DNA of 64,000 nucleotides from Ricordea florida (Eukaryota; Cnidaria; Anthozoa; Corallimorpharia; Ricordeidae), in assembly GCA_949710005.1 (NCBI GenBank), contig OX453281.1, forward strand, positions 20,735,561-20,799,560, given 5' to 3'. The notes beneath the pieces are model-generated. The model did not search any database. It worked only from the letters and a program-made list of their open reading frames with translations, and was not told the origin of the DNA. Numbering within the stretch: position 1 is the stretch's first letter; every line of letters starts with the position of its first letter. Of the stretch, positions 11,301-26,300 are shown one piece after another. Position numbers and translations under genes: made by a program.

Positions 11301-14300
11301 ATTCCAAGCGGAGGAAAAGACGAGGTTCCGTAACTTACAATACGGATCAAGAAAACGAGGTTTGGAAACCTCGGCCGGACCAACACTCAGGGTCTTAAAT
11401 TAACTGAGGAGAATGTGCTACATTTGTTATGACATCGGCAAATGGTTAGACATTCTAGTCTTCTCGGATAACGACGAAAAACCGTAGGTCCCGTCTCACA
11501 GCGCTGTTCTTATGGGACGTTAAAGATCTTACAACAGTGTTCGAAAAGAGTAGGGGACGTAGTAAGACATTTATTATATCTCAAAACTTCACTGTACGGA
11601 TCCCGAATAAGAAAAGTTGTCAGGGCCCCAAGAAAAGAGCACCACCGCTTCTCGGTAACAATGCCCACGCATTATAGGATAAGAGAGAAATAACATGCAC
11701 AAGCGATCTGAAAGCAATATGCATAATTGATGACCTCCGCCAGGTGGCAGCAAGCAAACAGCCAAAAAGACAAATACAGCACAGCATTAGTAATCAGTTG
11801 ACGGTAAAAACACGTTACGTCGCTCTTGCCCATTTGAGTTCAATTGGCTGTTTAAGCGAACTGTCTATAATGCGGTGACACTGAAGGACGCCTATTAAGA
11901 GAACCGAAAAAGACACCTAATTTAATAAGCTAATATGATTTGGCATACGAACGGAAAGTGGCATGTGTTTTTGGCGACGGGAGCGGTTTTCCTTCAGCAT
12001 GTCGCCAAAGCAGACAACTCTTAAGTCTAGACGAAAAAACGTTGCTACATCCGAATGAAGGCAAAGAAAGCTTCTCAAGGTAAGTAATGGTTTAATGAAA
12101 TGTTTTTTTTCCTTAGTATCTCTGCGCTGCGGTATTCTGGCATAAGGAAAAACAAATGCGTAAAGTCTGAGTTAATTACTCTTCTCCCACAAAGTCAAAA
12201 CGGATGAGTCTTTCTCAAATGCTTTAACTAACCCTTACATAACTGAAAGAACATATTTAGAAAAAGGTCTATTAACATCTACTTTTCCGATACGTTGAAA
12301 AACAAATGGCACATGAGATTACTGAGCAGTAGCTTTGCAACGATTTCTAACAACTTGGCAGGGCTTAACATGAAACCACACTGTGCAGTACTGTTTTGAA
12401 CAATAAATATAGTCTCCAACGAACGGTGAGTCATCCCGAGGACAGTATGGTTTGATTCACAGTTGAAAAAGGTAGAACCACAAGGTATGGCAAAACAAAC
12501 AGTTCCAAAGTATTGTACTGTACAGTAGCTTTCCAAAGAATGGTCACACTGCATGGTTTAATCCACAGATGAGAAAGTTAGAACCACACTGTACAGTAAA
12601 ACAAACAGTACCACAGTACAGTACTGTTCAGTAGCTTTACAAAGAATGGTCACACTGCATGGTTTGATCCACAGAGGAAAAAGATAGAACCACACTGTAT
12701 AGTAAAACAAACAGTACCACGGTACAGTACTGTTCAGTAGCTTTCCAAAGAATGGTCATACTGCATGGTTTAATCCACAGATGAGAAAGTTAGAACCACA
12801 CTGTACAGTAAAACAAACAGTACCACAGTACAGTACTGTTCAGTAGCTTTCCAAAGAATGGTCACACTGCATGGTTTGATCCACAGAGGAAAAAGATAGA
12901 ACCACACTGTATAGTAAAACAAACAGTACCACAGTACAGTACTGTTCAGTAGCTTTACAAAGAATGGTCATACTGCATGGTTTGATCCACAGAGGAAAAA
13001 TCGAGATTCAATATTTTAGTAACAGTAAGAAAAGGTAACAACTACATAGCCCATTTCAGCACTTGATTTTGGTTACGAAAGTAGCGCCAACAATTTCGTC
13101 TAACGAAGAACCGGCAAAATAACATCAAAAGACAGCTAACAAAGATGACAAAGAAACGATACCAAAATTTTCTTCAGTAAATAAAGCTTTACCGCAATAA
13201 AAATCATCATTCATTTATTTGATCTGCTACTCGCTGAAGTGTTTGTTTTGCTTTGGTTCAATAATGTGCATCATAGGATTTTAGCAAATTTTATGTCGTT
13301 GTTTGTTCATTGCACCTAATTTTCGATATTAGATGAACGACAAGCGTCGGAAAGAGCCACGAGGCAAGACTTTTCTTTGTGTGTGATTCAGTGTGCATTA
13401 ATATGAAAAACTGTACCATTAAGCAGGAAATTTAATTTAGTCAGATCTATGGGCTTATCTCCAGACGGCGCCAGTGATGAAATAACACCAGAAATGCAAA
13501 ACTGGGAAAACAGACAGAAAAACAAACAACACCGGCGCACTGCAGTACTATTCAGTAGTTTTTCAACGAATGGTCACACTGCATGGTTTGATCCACAGAT
13601 GAAAAAGGTAGAACCAAACTGTATAGTAAAACAAACAGTGCCACAGTACAGTACTGGTCAGTAGCTTTACAAAGAATGGTCACACTGCATGGTTTGATCC
13701 ACAGATGAAAAAGGTAGAACCACACTGTATAGTAAAACAAACAGTACCACGGTACAGTACTGTTCAGTAGCTTTACAAAGAATGGTCACACTGCATGGTT
13801 TGATACACAGATGAAAAAGTTAGAACCACACTGTATAGTAAAACAAACAGTACCACAGTACAGTACTGTTCAGTAGCTTTACAAAGAATGGTCACCCTGC
13901 ATGGTTTGATCCACAGATAAAAAAGTTAGAACCACACTGTGTAGTAAAACAAACAGTACCACGGTACAGAACTGTTCGGTAGCTTTTCTAATAACACACA
14001 GTTTTGTCGCAAATGAAGAAGCTTCAACAGTGTTATAGAAATCAATTTTGATTTGTTAGTTCCAAGGTTAAAAATGATTCATGACAAGTTTTACCCGAAT
14101 GGCTGTTATCTTAAAAGAGTCTTTCATCTCATTTTGTTACAATCTGCATTTAAACGAGCTACTGCTGTTTATTTTTCAACTAAATCTTTGACGATCTCAT
14201 TTGTAAAGATACTCCGAGAAATGCAATGAGAAAGTCAAAAAAAAAAACTGCATTTGGAGTTTCGTAAAGTGCCTCTATTTTCTAGCTATTCACAGCTGTT

Positions 14301-17300
14301 GTTTTAATAATTCGGGTTTTTAAGCGGCACTTCAGAATACTTTCTCTTGCAAATTATTATCACTAGGCATGGGATTTTCACAAGAGCGAGAGAAAATTGA
14401 CAGATTCTGAAGGGTTTGACTTGTTCAAATGTTTCAGTGCGGTAGGAGGGAAAAATTTCAGATAAGAAACTTAGCGATCGCCGACTTAAAAAATTATAAT
14501 GTTGAGAAAAGATAACAATTTTGATATTTCTCGAATACTTGGATGATTTGTGGCTTCCGTTAAAAGATTTTAAGGTTTATTGCGGGTGCGTCAGACACTT
14601 CGCTGAAGGTCTGAGATGAATAGCCGTAAATTGAAAACGTATTAGAAAAGTAAAGCAATTTGCGAAAGCGTCAAAAAACGCATTTGGCATTTCCAAGCAC
14701 TAAGTGACTTCTTTATTGCATTAGCTGGCAGAATTTCTCTTTAGATCAGTCAAGTATTCTTAAGTTGATAAATTCTTCATTTCCTTAGCAATACATATTT
14801 GCATGACAATGTGTCAAAGCTGCTCCAAAGAAAGACTTCATATTTCAATTGACAGATGAAGTCGTCTCTTCGAAAAAGTTCTTTAAGAAAAACGTTAAAC
14901 GTTTAACGTTTCGTTATGTTATCAATAACACTGTCATTGACAGCGAGTTTCAATACAATGTTGAAACTTTCTTTCATATTGCCTTCAAGGATTTTGCGTT
15001 GCTATGATAGGTGCTTGGCTAGAGAATATCCTGCCACATTCCCAGCTAATCAGAAGTAAGACTAAAACACTTCGTTACTTGCTAGCACGCACGTGTTTAG
15101 CGTTGAACTCTGATTGGCCCATTCCTCTTTGTGCGTCCGTTCTGATAGGTTCATTTGCCTGTGTGCGTCTGTTGTGAATGGCCAATACTAATTGTTTGAT
15201 TTGTATTGTGGGGATAGTTTTTAAAAACTGGTGCTGCGTCGTTGGGGAATTGAAACACAAGAAATTGGGTAAATCAAACGAATTGATTTAAGTACGTTAT
15301 ACCACCATAAGGTGTTGATTTGTTTTAAGGTATTGATTATTGATTTGTTCCACAACAGTCACTTGAAAACGGCTGCTCTGTAAGCAGATATAAAAATAGA
15401 TACAACTGTCACTTGAAAACGGCTGCTCTGTAAGCAGATATATCGGTTGTTTACCATTTACATGGGAAAACCGGTCAGTATGGTTTTGACAAATGGTAAA
15501 CAAACTTCAAAATTCTGTTTGGAACAGTCGCTTACCATTTGCAAAAGCCCCTTCTGTTTGCACGAAGAATTTAGAACTGACATCAACATGTATCACACAT
15601 GACTTAAAAAAAATGGAACAAGGAACTCCGTTTAGGATCTTCCGATCGGAAAAACAAGATAACCTTCTTCAGACGTTCCGTTGCTCCCGGAAAATTTCCA
15701 TCGGAACGACCAGGAAAATTATGTTTCCATTCTAACTGGAATTTCCGGGAACGTTTCGTAAATGGTAAACCACAACGGAATAATCTCGATACGGGATTCA
15801 GGACGCGAGTTCACACTAGCTCACACGAAAGAGCTAACTTTTTCTTAAAATACCTTCACTTTACTTAGCATTTGCATTGACAAGCACTGTAAACAAATGT
15901 AGATATGTATAACAATGCTCCGAATCGGTGACCTAGAGAAAACTAAACAACAACGAACAGCTAGAGCTTCCATGAAATTGCAACTTTGACTTAGTGTCAC
16001 TAGATGGGGCAAACCGATCTTCCTAACGTGCTGACGCAAAGAACTGAATTTCAGTTGGAGAACAAGATGACCCCACCTCCTCATGTTCCACTAAAAGGCC
16101 GTCATAAATTATGATATAAAGAAGAAAAGTGAACCAACTAAGCCAAAAGCTTTCAGCAATATTCTCGATTTTCTCTACTTCATTTGTGCCCCAACAATGA
16201 AAGACAGCAAAGTTCTCAAAACTCCCAGGACGTAAAAGTAGGAAATTTTCGAAGATGAATGGAAAACGATATTTCATTTACTGACAGCAAACGACCTCAT
16301 CTATCGTCGCGCACATAACCGTCATGTCGGGCCATGTTGCAAAGAGAACTTTGGAGAAGTGAAGTATTCGCTAACAACATGGCACATGTCTTTCTCATGC
16401 AAAACGCAGATTCAAAAACAAACAAGAAAATGAAAAAAAAAAATATATATATAATGCTTATAAAAAGATTTTAATAAATCCCTGCAAATACTTCGTTCTA
16501 TAAACGTCTGTCACTGCAATTAATGACCTATCACTTTATTTGTTTTTCATCCTACATTATTCAAGAACTTGGGAAAAATTAAGCTGTAACATCAAACTTT
16601 TGTCAAATCTTAAGTCTCAGATTGCGCTGATACCTAAACACCCTTTTACTCCCAAGATCTGAGCAGCAGTTCTTCTTAAACGAGTGCCATACACTTCCTC
16701 TTTTTTACCAGTTCAGAGAGTTTGGTGTTAAATCAACTCATTTACCTCAGGTTGATCGCGTGCCCAATTCTCACCATCCATTCTCTTCGTATTGAATTCA
16801 TATTGATACAAGTAGTTGTATATTGAATACATCTGGGAGAGACAAAAACCCTTTCACTCCCTAAGTCAAATCTTGGGCACATCGAGTAGCACAGCATGGC
16901 GCGAATGTCTAGTCTTTAAGTCAAACCGTCAGTTGACTTTGAAAATCCGGTTGCCGTTTATTTCGCTATACTTCGAAAACCCTTCCACTTAGGGACGGAC
17001 CATTAGAAAAGTGATGGGGGGAGGGGGGGGGGTGGGGAAAAAAACAAGAAAATTAATGCAAGGGAAAATGCCAAGAAAAAAAATTCATGCAAAGAAGAAG
17101 GTAAAAAAAATTCACGCAGAAGGAAGGTCCAATTGTGACTTTTTCACACGTAGTAAAAAAAAATTCGTGCAGAGGGGTTCACCTGAAAAAAAAATTCCTG
17201 CACAAGCAGTGAACGAAAAAAAATTTCGTGCAAGCTGAAAATTCCCCACCCCCCAATCACTTTTCTAATGGTCCGCCCTTATTGCATGCACAAAAGACAA

Positions 17301-20300
17301 AGGAAATCATACACCGTGACGTGTTTGGATCGGAAGAAACACCGCTCGTTTTTCTATCCTTAATTTATTCTTTTAAATCATTATATTTGGCTTTCTGTAT
17401 CAAATTCTGGATCTATATGTTTCATCACATCCCTTCTCGGTGTATTTTTCTCGTGCCCGGTGCATTACATCAAAACTTATCAGAAAGGCTGAAAGCGGTG
17501 CCTTTATTCTGTGATGCTAGCTGTTCATAAGTTTCCATGCAAGGAACCGAATTCAATATCACCGCTTGATTTAGAGTTCTTGAACTCATCAATAATGCAA
17601 AAGTTAAAGACAAAGGAAATCAGGCACCGTGACGTGTTTGGATATCTGATGAAACACGGCTTGTTTTTGCGTCGTTAATTTCTCCTTCTAAATAATTTCG
17701 TTTGAGAACTGTGTTTAACCACATATCGAAAACCTCGAATTTCGCTAAAAAAAAACTCCGCTGTGCGTCGTATTTTCAGCTGTCTTATCGGTGTTTTTTT
17801 CTATGTGATGAAACACTGTATCTCGTGTTTGATACATTACATATAGGGGTCCCGGAACCGTCCAAATCTTAAGGTAAGCGGTAAGGCTAGCAGAAAAGTG
17901 AATCTTGCCGCCGCCGAAAAATGAGTTTCGTTCGCAGGTGATCATTATCAACCTTGGCGGTAAATGTGTTAATTCATCCAATACCAAAGCTAAGTTTCAG
18001 TTACAGAAAACCACAGACAAAACAGCGATTACTCTAGATGGTTTCATTTCAGTGGAAGAGTTAGAGCCATACTATATAGTAAGCAAATGGTAGAACAGGA
18101 CTTCTTAGAAACTTTTCATTGCACACTTTCAATTTCTCAATCTTATCAATGCTGTATCAGCGGAAAGAAAAAGAAATCAGCCACTGTGACGTGTTTGGAT
18201 ATCTGATGAAACACGGCTCATCTTTCTTCTTAGAAGCTGTGTTAAACACTTAACGCAAGTGTTTCCCACAGCTCCCATACCTCCAAATTCGACGAAGGCT
18301 CCCTTTGCCTCACATTTTCAAACGTTTTGCATACATAACAGAACGACATAAAAATACACACTGAATTGAAATTTGAAAAATGAAGACACAACCGAAGAGA
18401 GAACGGGTATTGGTAGTCAATCAGAAACAAGATAAACGAGTATTCGTTCCAATCACTTGTAGCGCGAGTAAGACCGGACTTTGAAACTAATTTCTGCCCG
18501 ATTCACGTACAAATGTTTCGAATGTGTCATATGCCTTGAGGGAAAAGATGATACAATAACACAGTCAAAATAAAATAGAGCAATGAAAACAGAACGATTT
18601 TAGACGTGAATGATGGAACAAAGACAAAAATAACGCCAACACGCATGTTAAAATAACACTGTTAAACTTAATAATAATGTTAAAAAGTACGTTGTAAAGG
18701 GTGTAATACCGTATACCCCTTTAGGCAAAAAAATAGATTTTTAGGACCAAGTTAGCATCAGGAGAAATATGTCACATGATTATTTAATGATCATCCAACG
18801 TCATTTTGTAGCGAAAAGGCTCGAGGTTTGAATTGCAAAACCTATGTAATTCAAAGAAAACAGAAGGTGGCTGAAATAGCTCTTCCAAAATAGGAAGAAA
18901 GAAATGCGCGTCTCCGCGCAAAATGTATGGATGGGGATGAAACTGTTTCCAAATGCGGCTCTTTTGGTGAAAGCCTTATTGACCAATAGTCAGCAGGGAG
19001 ATCGGTTTAATATAAGGCATGGCTTTAAATCAAGTTTTTTTTCTCAGAGCGTTGACCCGAGAACAACCATTTAGTTGAGAACGAAATAATATTTGCTTCA
19101 CTTTGTACCTGTGGTTTTGCGTGTGCGCCAGGAATAAGATGAATACCATGTCATTTTAACTCTTGCAGAGCTTACACTTTTATTCATAGATTCCCGTCTC
19201 CATGTCCGTGAAACGAGAAAACCTGTTATTTCTGATATTAACGTGCCATTTAATGACTAAAAAGTTCTTTTTTTCTCTCTCTTTAAATTAAGGCGTCGTT
19301 CGTGGAGGATGAGAAGACGGTAAAAACGCTGTAAGAAAAGTGATACTCTGTCAAGGTTCAAGCCCATTCACAGGAAGTTAAGGGGCTGGCCCAATCGATA
19401 CGACTGAGGAAGCCGTAGTACGCTCATGCAGGATATAAAATCAGTCCCACGTGATATGCCCGTATAAGGAACAAGATCATCCCAGTGTCACGTGCTAATA
19501 GCGTCTAAGGAACAATGTCACTCCAGTCTCACGTGCTATGCTCATGTAAGGAAGCTTCCTCAAGTTCCAAGAGGTGCGCCCGTATAAGGAGCCCCAAACC
19601 ATCTTTGCGCGTTTCTAATGACGTGCGCGCATGATGGTAAGTTTCTATATCGCCTTCATAAATTTTTCCCTCACTGAAAGACGACCAAATAAAGTTGAAG
19701 TCGTATATTTTCTTAGCTTAGATCCAAAATTTCAAAGGGTAAGCGTCATGCGCATTACATGAACGCGAAGCGAGGGACTCGCAAGACTCTTCGAGAGTTT
19801 CCTGACTTCTGTTGCTGTAGAAATAAAATGTACAATGGTTCATTTTAATCCCTTGAACAACTTTTCTTCCGGCGAAGCGAAATACTCGCATGGATATGGT
19901 CGACAACAAGTATCAAGTAACTACTTTGACCATTCTCTAATCTGAACTGTCCTTCGATGGAAAGCGCAGATATCTCATACTTTATATTAATGTTTACCTG
20001 TTTCGTTCTCACCTAGGAGAACTTACACACGAGGACGGCAAGTGGAGATGGATAGCAAAGTGCTTTTTTTATTCTGACCACATACTGCCAAATACCAACT
20101 CACGTCGCAAATTGCAATTCCAAGTAGCAAATTGCAATCCCAAGTTGCATATAGCAATCCCAAGTTTCACCTTGTCGCATATTGTCGTCTTGCGTTACAT
20201 TTACTCTTTTCCATGGTTATTTTTTCCCAAACGTGGTGTTCCGTTCGGTAGCTAGAAGGTACACATGTGTTTGGCTTGCTTTTCATGCGACATCTGAGTC

Positions 20301-23300
20301 ACTAAACTCAAGAATGTCAAAACTCGGGGCGCTGTTGCTCGAAATATTAAATGATAGCCTAGTTCAACAAATTTTGCCATTTTCACGCGGCAGACACGCA
20401 CGCACGACCTTTGCAAATGCGTGATTATCGCGCGCTATCTCACTTTTCCAGATCTTACCTTAATGAGAGCTGGAATGAAAGTCTTGTTTTCTTGCGAAAT
20501 CCAAAAGTCCATGTTATCTAACACAAAGCACTGAGTTGTACATTCAATTATTATTCATTAGCTTCGAGAGCGTGTGCCGCGCGGACTGAACTAAATTCCT
20601 TACTAAAAAAGCTTGATCGATCTCGCGCGCGTTACTCACCGTGTAAGATCGAGTCTCGCGTCGCTCGTGTACGCTCTTCGTCTTCTGCTTTCCCCTCTTC
20701 CTCCCATGTGTCCCAGCTCAATGTTGTCTCTTTCCGTGTTCCTTCTAGTGCGCCGCAGGGATCCCACCAATTTTTGAAACAGACCTTTCTGTTTGTTGAA
20801 CAATAGATATAAAGGAATTAACTAACTTATCAAAAAAAAAAGAAACCAAGAAAATATCCTTGAAAACATTGTCTTCGAGCGTTTGAACATACATACAGCC
20901 TATTCATTCACGTGATCAGCAGCCATGTTTTAAACGCAAACAAAAGAAGATGTTTGCATAAGAATAGAATTCAATTCCTGGGGGATCGGTTTGGGGACAC
21001 CAACATGGCTGCCGTGACGTCATGTGTATGCGCTCTATAGGTTGGAACCGAGAAGAGAGCTGGAAATACGAATTGCAGTTTATCTTCTACTCAGGGTCTC
21101 GTAGGAATGCCCGAGTTTAAAAACAGGCTATCTGTTTGTTTTTCAACCACAAATCGCTCTCTTTGTTTGTGCGGCGTATCCGTGGATCCCGAAGGACAAT
21201 AAAAACAAGCATCAAATTCTCATTCCAAAACAAAAACACCGTCAGAATAACACAACTTCTCAAACAAACAACACGATTTATGTTAACATTGGAAGATCTA
21301 ATCCTGCTCACTATAACTAAGCCGTAACTTTCCGATAATTGTATTAAAGTAGGAAAACCCGAGTGTTCGCAGTTATTTACATGCGTCTAGTTATATGAAA
21401 AATTGGGTTAAACTTAGGTTTTAGAGTTCATATACAAACCTTCATATTGCGCGTGCGCCTGTCCTCGTCTCGCTCCACCTAAAAAGGGATTAAGTGATGT
21501 GAATTTTCCTCTTCACTACAAACAATAGACAGAACACTGATGACGCTATTTTATGCGTAAAATGAGATCGCACGTAGAGTCAACTGAAACATTATGTTGC
21601 GCAAACCACACAGAATGAGCAAACACTACTTGAAGTTAGTTGGCCATGCGTGCGTTTCTCGAAAGGCTCGACACTTTTAGGGCCAATATTGGGCGCAGAT
21701 GTTTACGTTGTAGGTTGGAAACGAATACGTTTCCGCGCATCGAACTACATCAGAAGACAAGATTTTCTTCTGCTAAACACATGTCTACAGAACAGGTTTG
21801 CACAACGAGTACTAAACATTTTTTCAACTGGCTTTTCGGAACCAAGACATTTTTGGCTTCTTTAACGAAAAGCCCACCAGGAATCTTAAACAAGGGACAC
21901 ATTGGTAGCTAATGTAACTTAGTGAGTGAAGGCGTGATGAAAGCCAGCTCAAATAAATTCCTCGTCAACAAGTCGATCAATCAACCATTTCAAGTAGCGA
22001 GGTACGGGAACATTACATGTGTGCTCGTTCTCTGTTTCACCCTTCAGTGGTGACCTATTTTACTTACCCTCTCTGTCTGAGCGCCTTTTCGTTTGAGGTA
22101 CTTGTAATTTTCGTGTATGAGTTTCGCACAGTAGATTTTACCAATAGTCATCTGCTGGCAGCTGAGTACTAAACAGAAACAGACAGACAATGAGCGAGGC
22201 AAGACGAACCACTTTTAACCAATTAGGAGTCGGTCGGCTAGAAAACACGTTATCCACAGTTGGTCATTAAATTGGCCAATGAACTAGCTGGAGCTTACGT
22301 GAACTCTAGATTTTGATTTTGATTAGTAAATTTGTTTGGAGAAGACAGTTAAGTATCTCACGCGGCCAATCACATCAAAAGTGAACCCTATTGCTGCTTG
22401 GCGAACAGAAGTATAAAATTACATCGTCTTTTTGTTCTTACTATTTCGAAACAAACGGCATAACTTGGAAGTTCTCTCCACCTTTCCAACTAATGGTCAT
22501 AAACCACGCTGCGAAAATCGTTCACATGTTATCGAGACCCAAGCCATGACTTTGGTATTTAAAGTCTTGGATCAATGTCAGTATCTGGACAACTGCGCAC
22601 CTACCCCTCCCCTAACCCAACAAGTTATAATAAGTTTAAAATGTATGCGTTAATGCTGGGTTAAGGGAGGGGTAGGTGCACGGTTGCTCAGATACTTCCA
22701 TTGATCTAAAGTCTTAAACGCAGACTTCCTGTATTATCCCCTATGGCAGTAATCTACAAAGTCGCCTTGGTCACGTACCGACAATGACAGTACACAATCA
22801 AATGACACGTACTTCATTGAAATTGGAAACGTGAGAAAAGAGGAGTAGGCCCGTAAACCCTCGAGGAGAGCGATGGAGTGAGAAGTAGTATATCAAACAC
22901 GAGATACAGTGTTTCATCACATATCAAACACGAGATACAGTGTTCAGGCCTGAATTTTTTCAGGCTTTAATTTCACAGCTGCTTAAGTGGTGTACATAAC
23001 TGCGATGATCAATTAATGTCATTACATATTACTCCGCAGTTCAAATATATGGTCTTTCATATATTCATTTGCATCATACAGTGTTTCATCACATATCAAA
23101 CACGAGATACAGTGTTTCATCACATATCAAACACGAGATACAGTGTTTCATCACATATCAAACACCGAGAAGACAGTTAAAAATACGACACGTATCGGAG
23201 TATTTTTTAGCAAAATTCGAGGTGTTTGACATGTGATGAAACACTGTATCTCGTGTTTGATATAGTTTCTCAAACTAAATTATTTAGAACGAGAAATTAA

Positions 23301-26300
23301 CGGTGCAAAAGCGAGCTGGCTTCATCAGTTATCCAAACAAATCACGGTGCCTAATTTCCTTTGTCTTTCCCTTTCGCATTATTGATGAGTTTAAGAAGTG
23401 AAAAAGATCTTTTATGGAATTGAACGGCGAACTACTAAAGTGGTTACAAACACACAATATAATTCTTAATAAGATACGTCTCCTCACCTGATTGTTTCGG
23501 TATTAACTTGTCCAATACTCTTCGAGGTGTTTTTGGCCAAACCCTTTTAATCATTTTCCTTAATTCCGTGTCATTTGCATTCATGTTTCCGCGTAACTTG
23601 ATGTTCAGTGACGTTCGAATGAGGGCGAAAAGCGTAGTGCTAAATGCGACCGTGCTATCATCGTTCAACGGCATGTTCATCTTGATCAGGCGCTAAAGAT
23701 AAAAACATATTATCACCCCAAACATATTATACACTTTCCAATAAAGCGGTTCCGTCAATACAATTTACCAAATCCTTTCATGAATCCATGCAGAAAACGT
23801 GCCAAAACATGCGCGAGGCCACAATTGAGGTCCTCTTGTTCTCAGCCTCACGCAGTTTTAGGAGTTGTGCCAGAAAATTTAGCCAAATTTAAAGAGTAAG
23901 AACTGACAACGTTATTTGGCGGAGTAAAGAAACAACTGCTCAAAAGTATGCAAGAAAGGTTTAAGTAACAGCAAATTTATAGGAACACATGGATGGGCAA
24001 AATTGAAGAAGATCAAAATGGATTGCAATCGTGGTTTTTTTTAATTAGGCTGACAGTTTTACAGATTTCTCTGTTTGCAATTTCACATGTAACGCTCGGA
24101 AGGCAAATTTGTCGTTTCATTGCAAGTAACTCCTTCGCTACGTTAAAGTTCCATAGCAAGTGAGGTTAAGTCCTGGCAACACAGTACTAAATAAAATGGA
24201 CTAAACAGCCCCTTGTTAGACCTAGTTAAGAGATTGCTAATCTTTTTTTAATTCTTTTGCTCCCCACGACTATTATGAATGTAACTTTAACCCGTTTAAC
24301 AAACTCGACTCACCTTATAACCGACAATCTTCGGACATTTCTTACCAAAGCCAACCGGGGGAGACATGCTGCACATCATCTTGTAGATTTCACTGTGATG
24401 GATACAGCCACTGAGTGTATAGAAAAAACCGCAATCAGTGAAACAATTTAAGCCAAATAGACATTTTAAGGGAACGTTCTCCGAAGGAACAATTATCTAT
24501 CTTTTAATTGTTCCTGGTTAAGACCTTTTCATAAAAACTCTAGGTAGTGCGAATAGACAGAACAAGTTGAGTACGCGAGGCTACGCAGACTTGATGCACA
24601 CGTTACCCAATCGCTGATACAGCACCTCCATTTGCACTTGTTATAAACGCTGACCTTTTATAATGGCTGCCGCTTGTTGCCATCCGTTGCTTGTTGCTAG
24701 CGCAAGTCAAATAAATTATGCGACAGAAAAGCTGAGCCATCACATAAGACTTAACTTACCTTGCACCAGGGTCGAACTCAGACCACACGCGGACAAACTC
24801 GTCCAAGTGATGGGGACCCAGTATGGACTCGTCACGAGTCAGGTATTCAAAGTTGTCCATAATGACAGCGACGAACAAGTTCAGCATCTGACGATACAAA
24901 CAAAGACAACAACCAATCAGATGACCATTTTGTCGATAGAAACAGTTGCGCAAGGTCAAATTTATGCCATGTTACAAAGCGGAGACCAGAACAGATAGCA
25001 AACCAATCAAAACGCTTCACAGCATACAACTGTGTGATAACAGATGATTCAAACGAAGGTAATGCACATCTTGCAGGAAAAGCAGTGAGCCAATCAAGAC
25101 GCTCCTAATGTTAATGTTATCAGATCCAAGGGCTGTGGACCAATCAGACGGGAAGATACAAATAGAGATAAAAAGGCGAAGAGGCTTACGCATGTTCCTA
25201 ATCTAGCAAATACAGAAAGCCATTTATTGACAGTGTGGCGGACAGACAGACAAACAGATAGACAGACAGACAGTAAGTGCATTGTGGTAATGTCACATCT
25301 TAAGCTGATTCAACTCAGTAGGACTTACCAGGAACATACAAAGGAATATGAAAGTACAGAAGTACAATATGGCACCAAATGTTGTTCCGCAATTTCCCCC
25401 ATCAAAGGCCGCTGCTACTCTTGGGTCACACTTGGCTGAGCTGTAACAGGACAGCATTATCTTGTGCCAGTCTTCCCCTGTTGCCGACCTAAAGGGACAG
25501 AAATTCGCTCCTATGTGACTCTCAAGATGCAACTAGCAAACTGCCCAGTTCACACTAAGTGAGGTTATCTCATTACAAAATTTAGAAAACTTGTGGCATC
25601 GTAGTAATACACCTTACTAATAAACTATAGTAAGCAGCAGGTTTTGCACATATACGCCCTCCCAACTTGATGTTAGATAACGTTTAGACTCCAGAGCTTT
25701 TGGGTCCGGAATCCACTGTGGAAACTCTGATTCATCCGAAACTTTGCAACACTATGACAAGTTTAAAAAACCTGGTACTGAAATTTGTCGACCGAATGTT
25801 CCAAAGTTACAGCGTTTTGTACTCTCGAGATACACAAGACTCTGTTATTGAATCAACGTAACGTCTCGAGCGTTAGCGCTTCAAAACTTGCTAAGACGAA
25901 AGGCTAACAATCGAGACGTAAGCGTCTGTTCCACTTCATTGTGGTACAACTTACATTATCAAATCGTTTGATAAATCACGCTTTGTGTGTTTTAATTTTC
26001 CCTACGACGCAGTACCGGTTTCTTAGAAGACTGAATCCCCGTCATAGCCCTGAATTTCCAATACACAGCCGCGCGTTTTTTTCTGTAGTTATCTACTTCT
26101 ATGTCGATCAAAACATAAGAGAGCAATAGAGACCTTTAGATGCGACTCCGAGTACGAAGTCGAATTTTGACCGTGTGAGACTTGGACGTAACAAGTTGTA
26201 CTCGTAGTCGGTTATCGAAATTTTCAATATTTAGATTGTAAACAACACTCACAAACTGCGAGTTTTCAACTTTTCGCTTTTCTTTCGCGATATTTTGGAG

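Noticed and set aside
21640-21912. Two overlapping plus-strand frames of 71-90 codons
   Set aside because: No domain and no splice context; antisense within a Cav2 intron.
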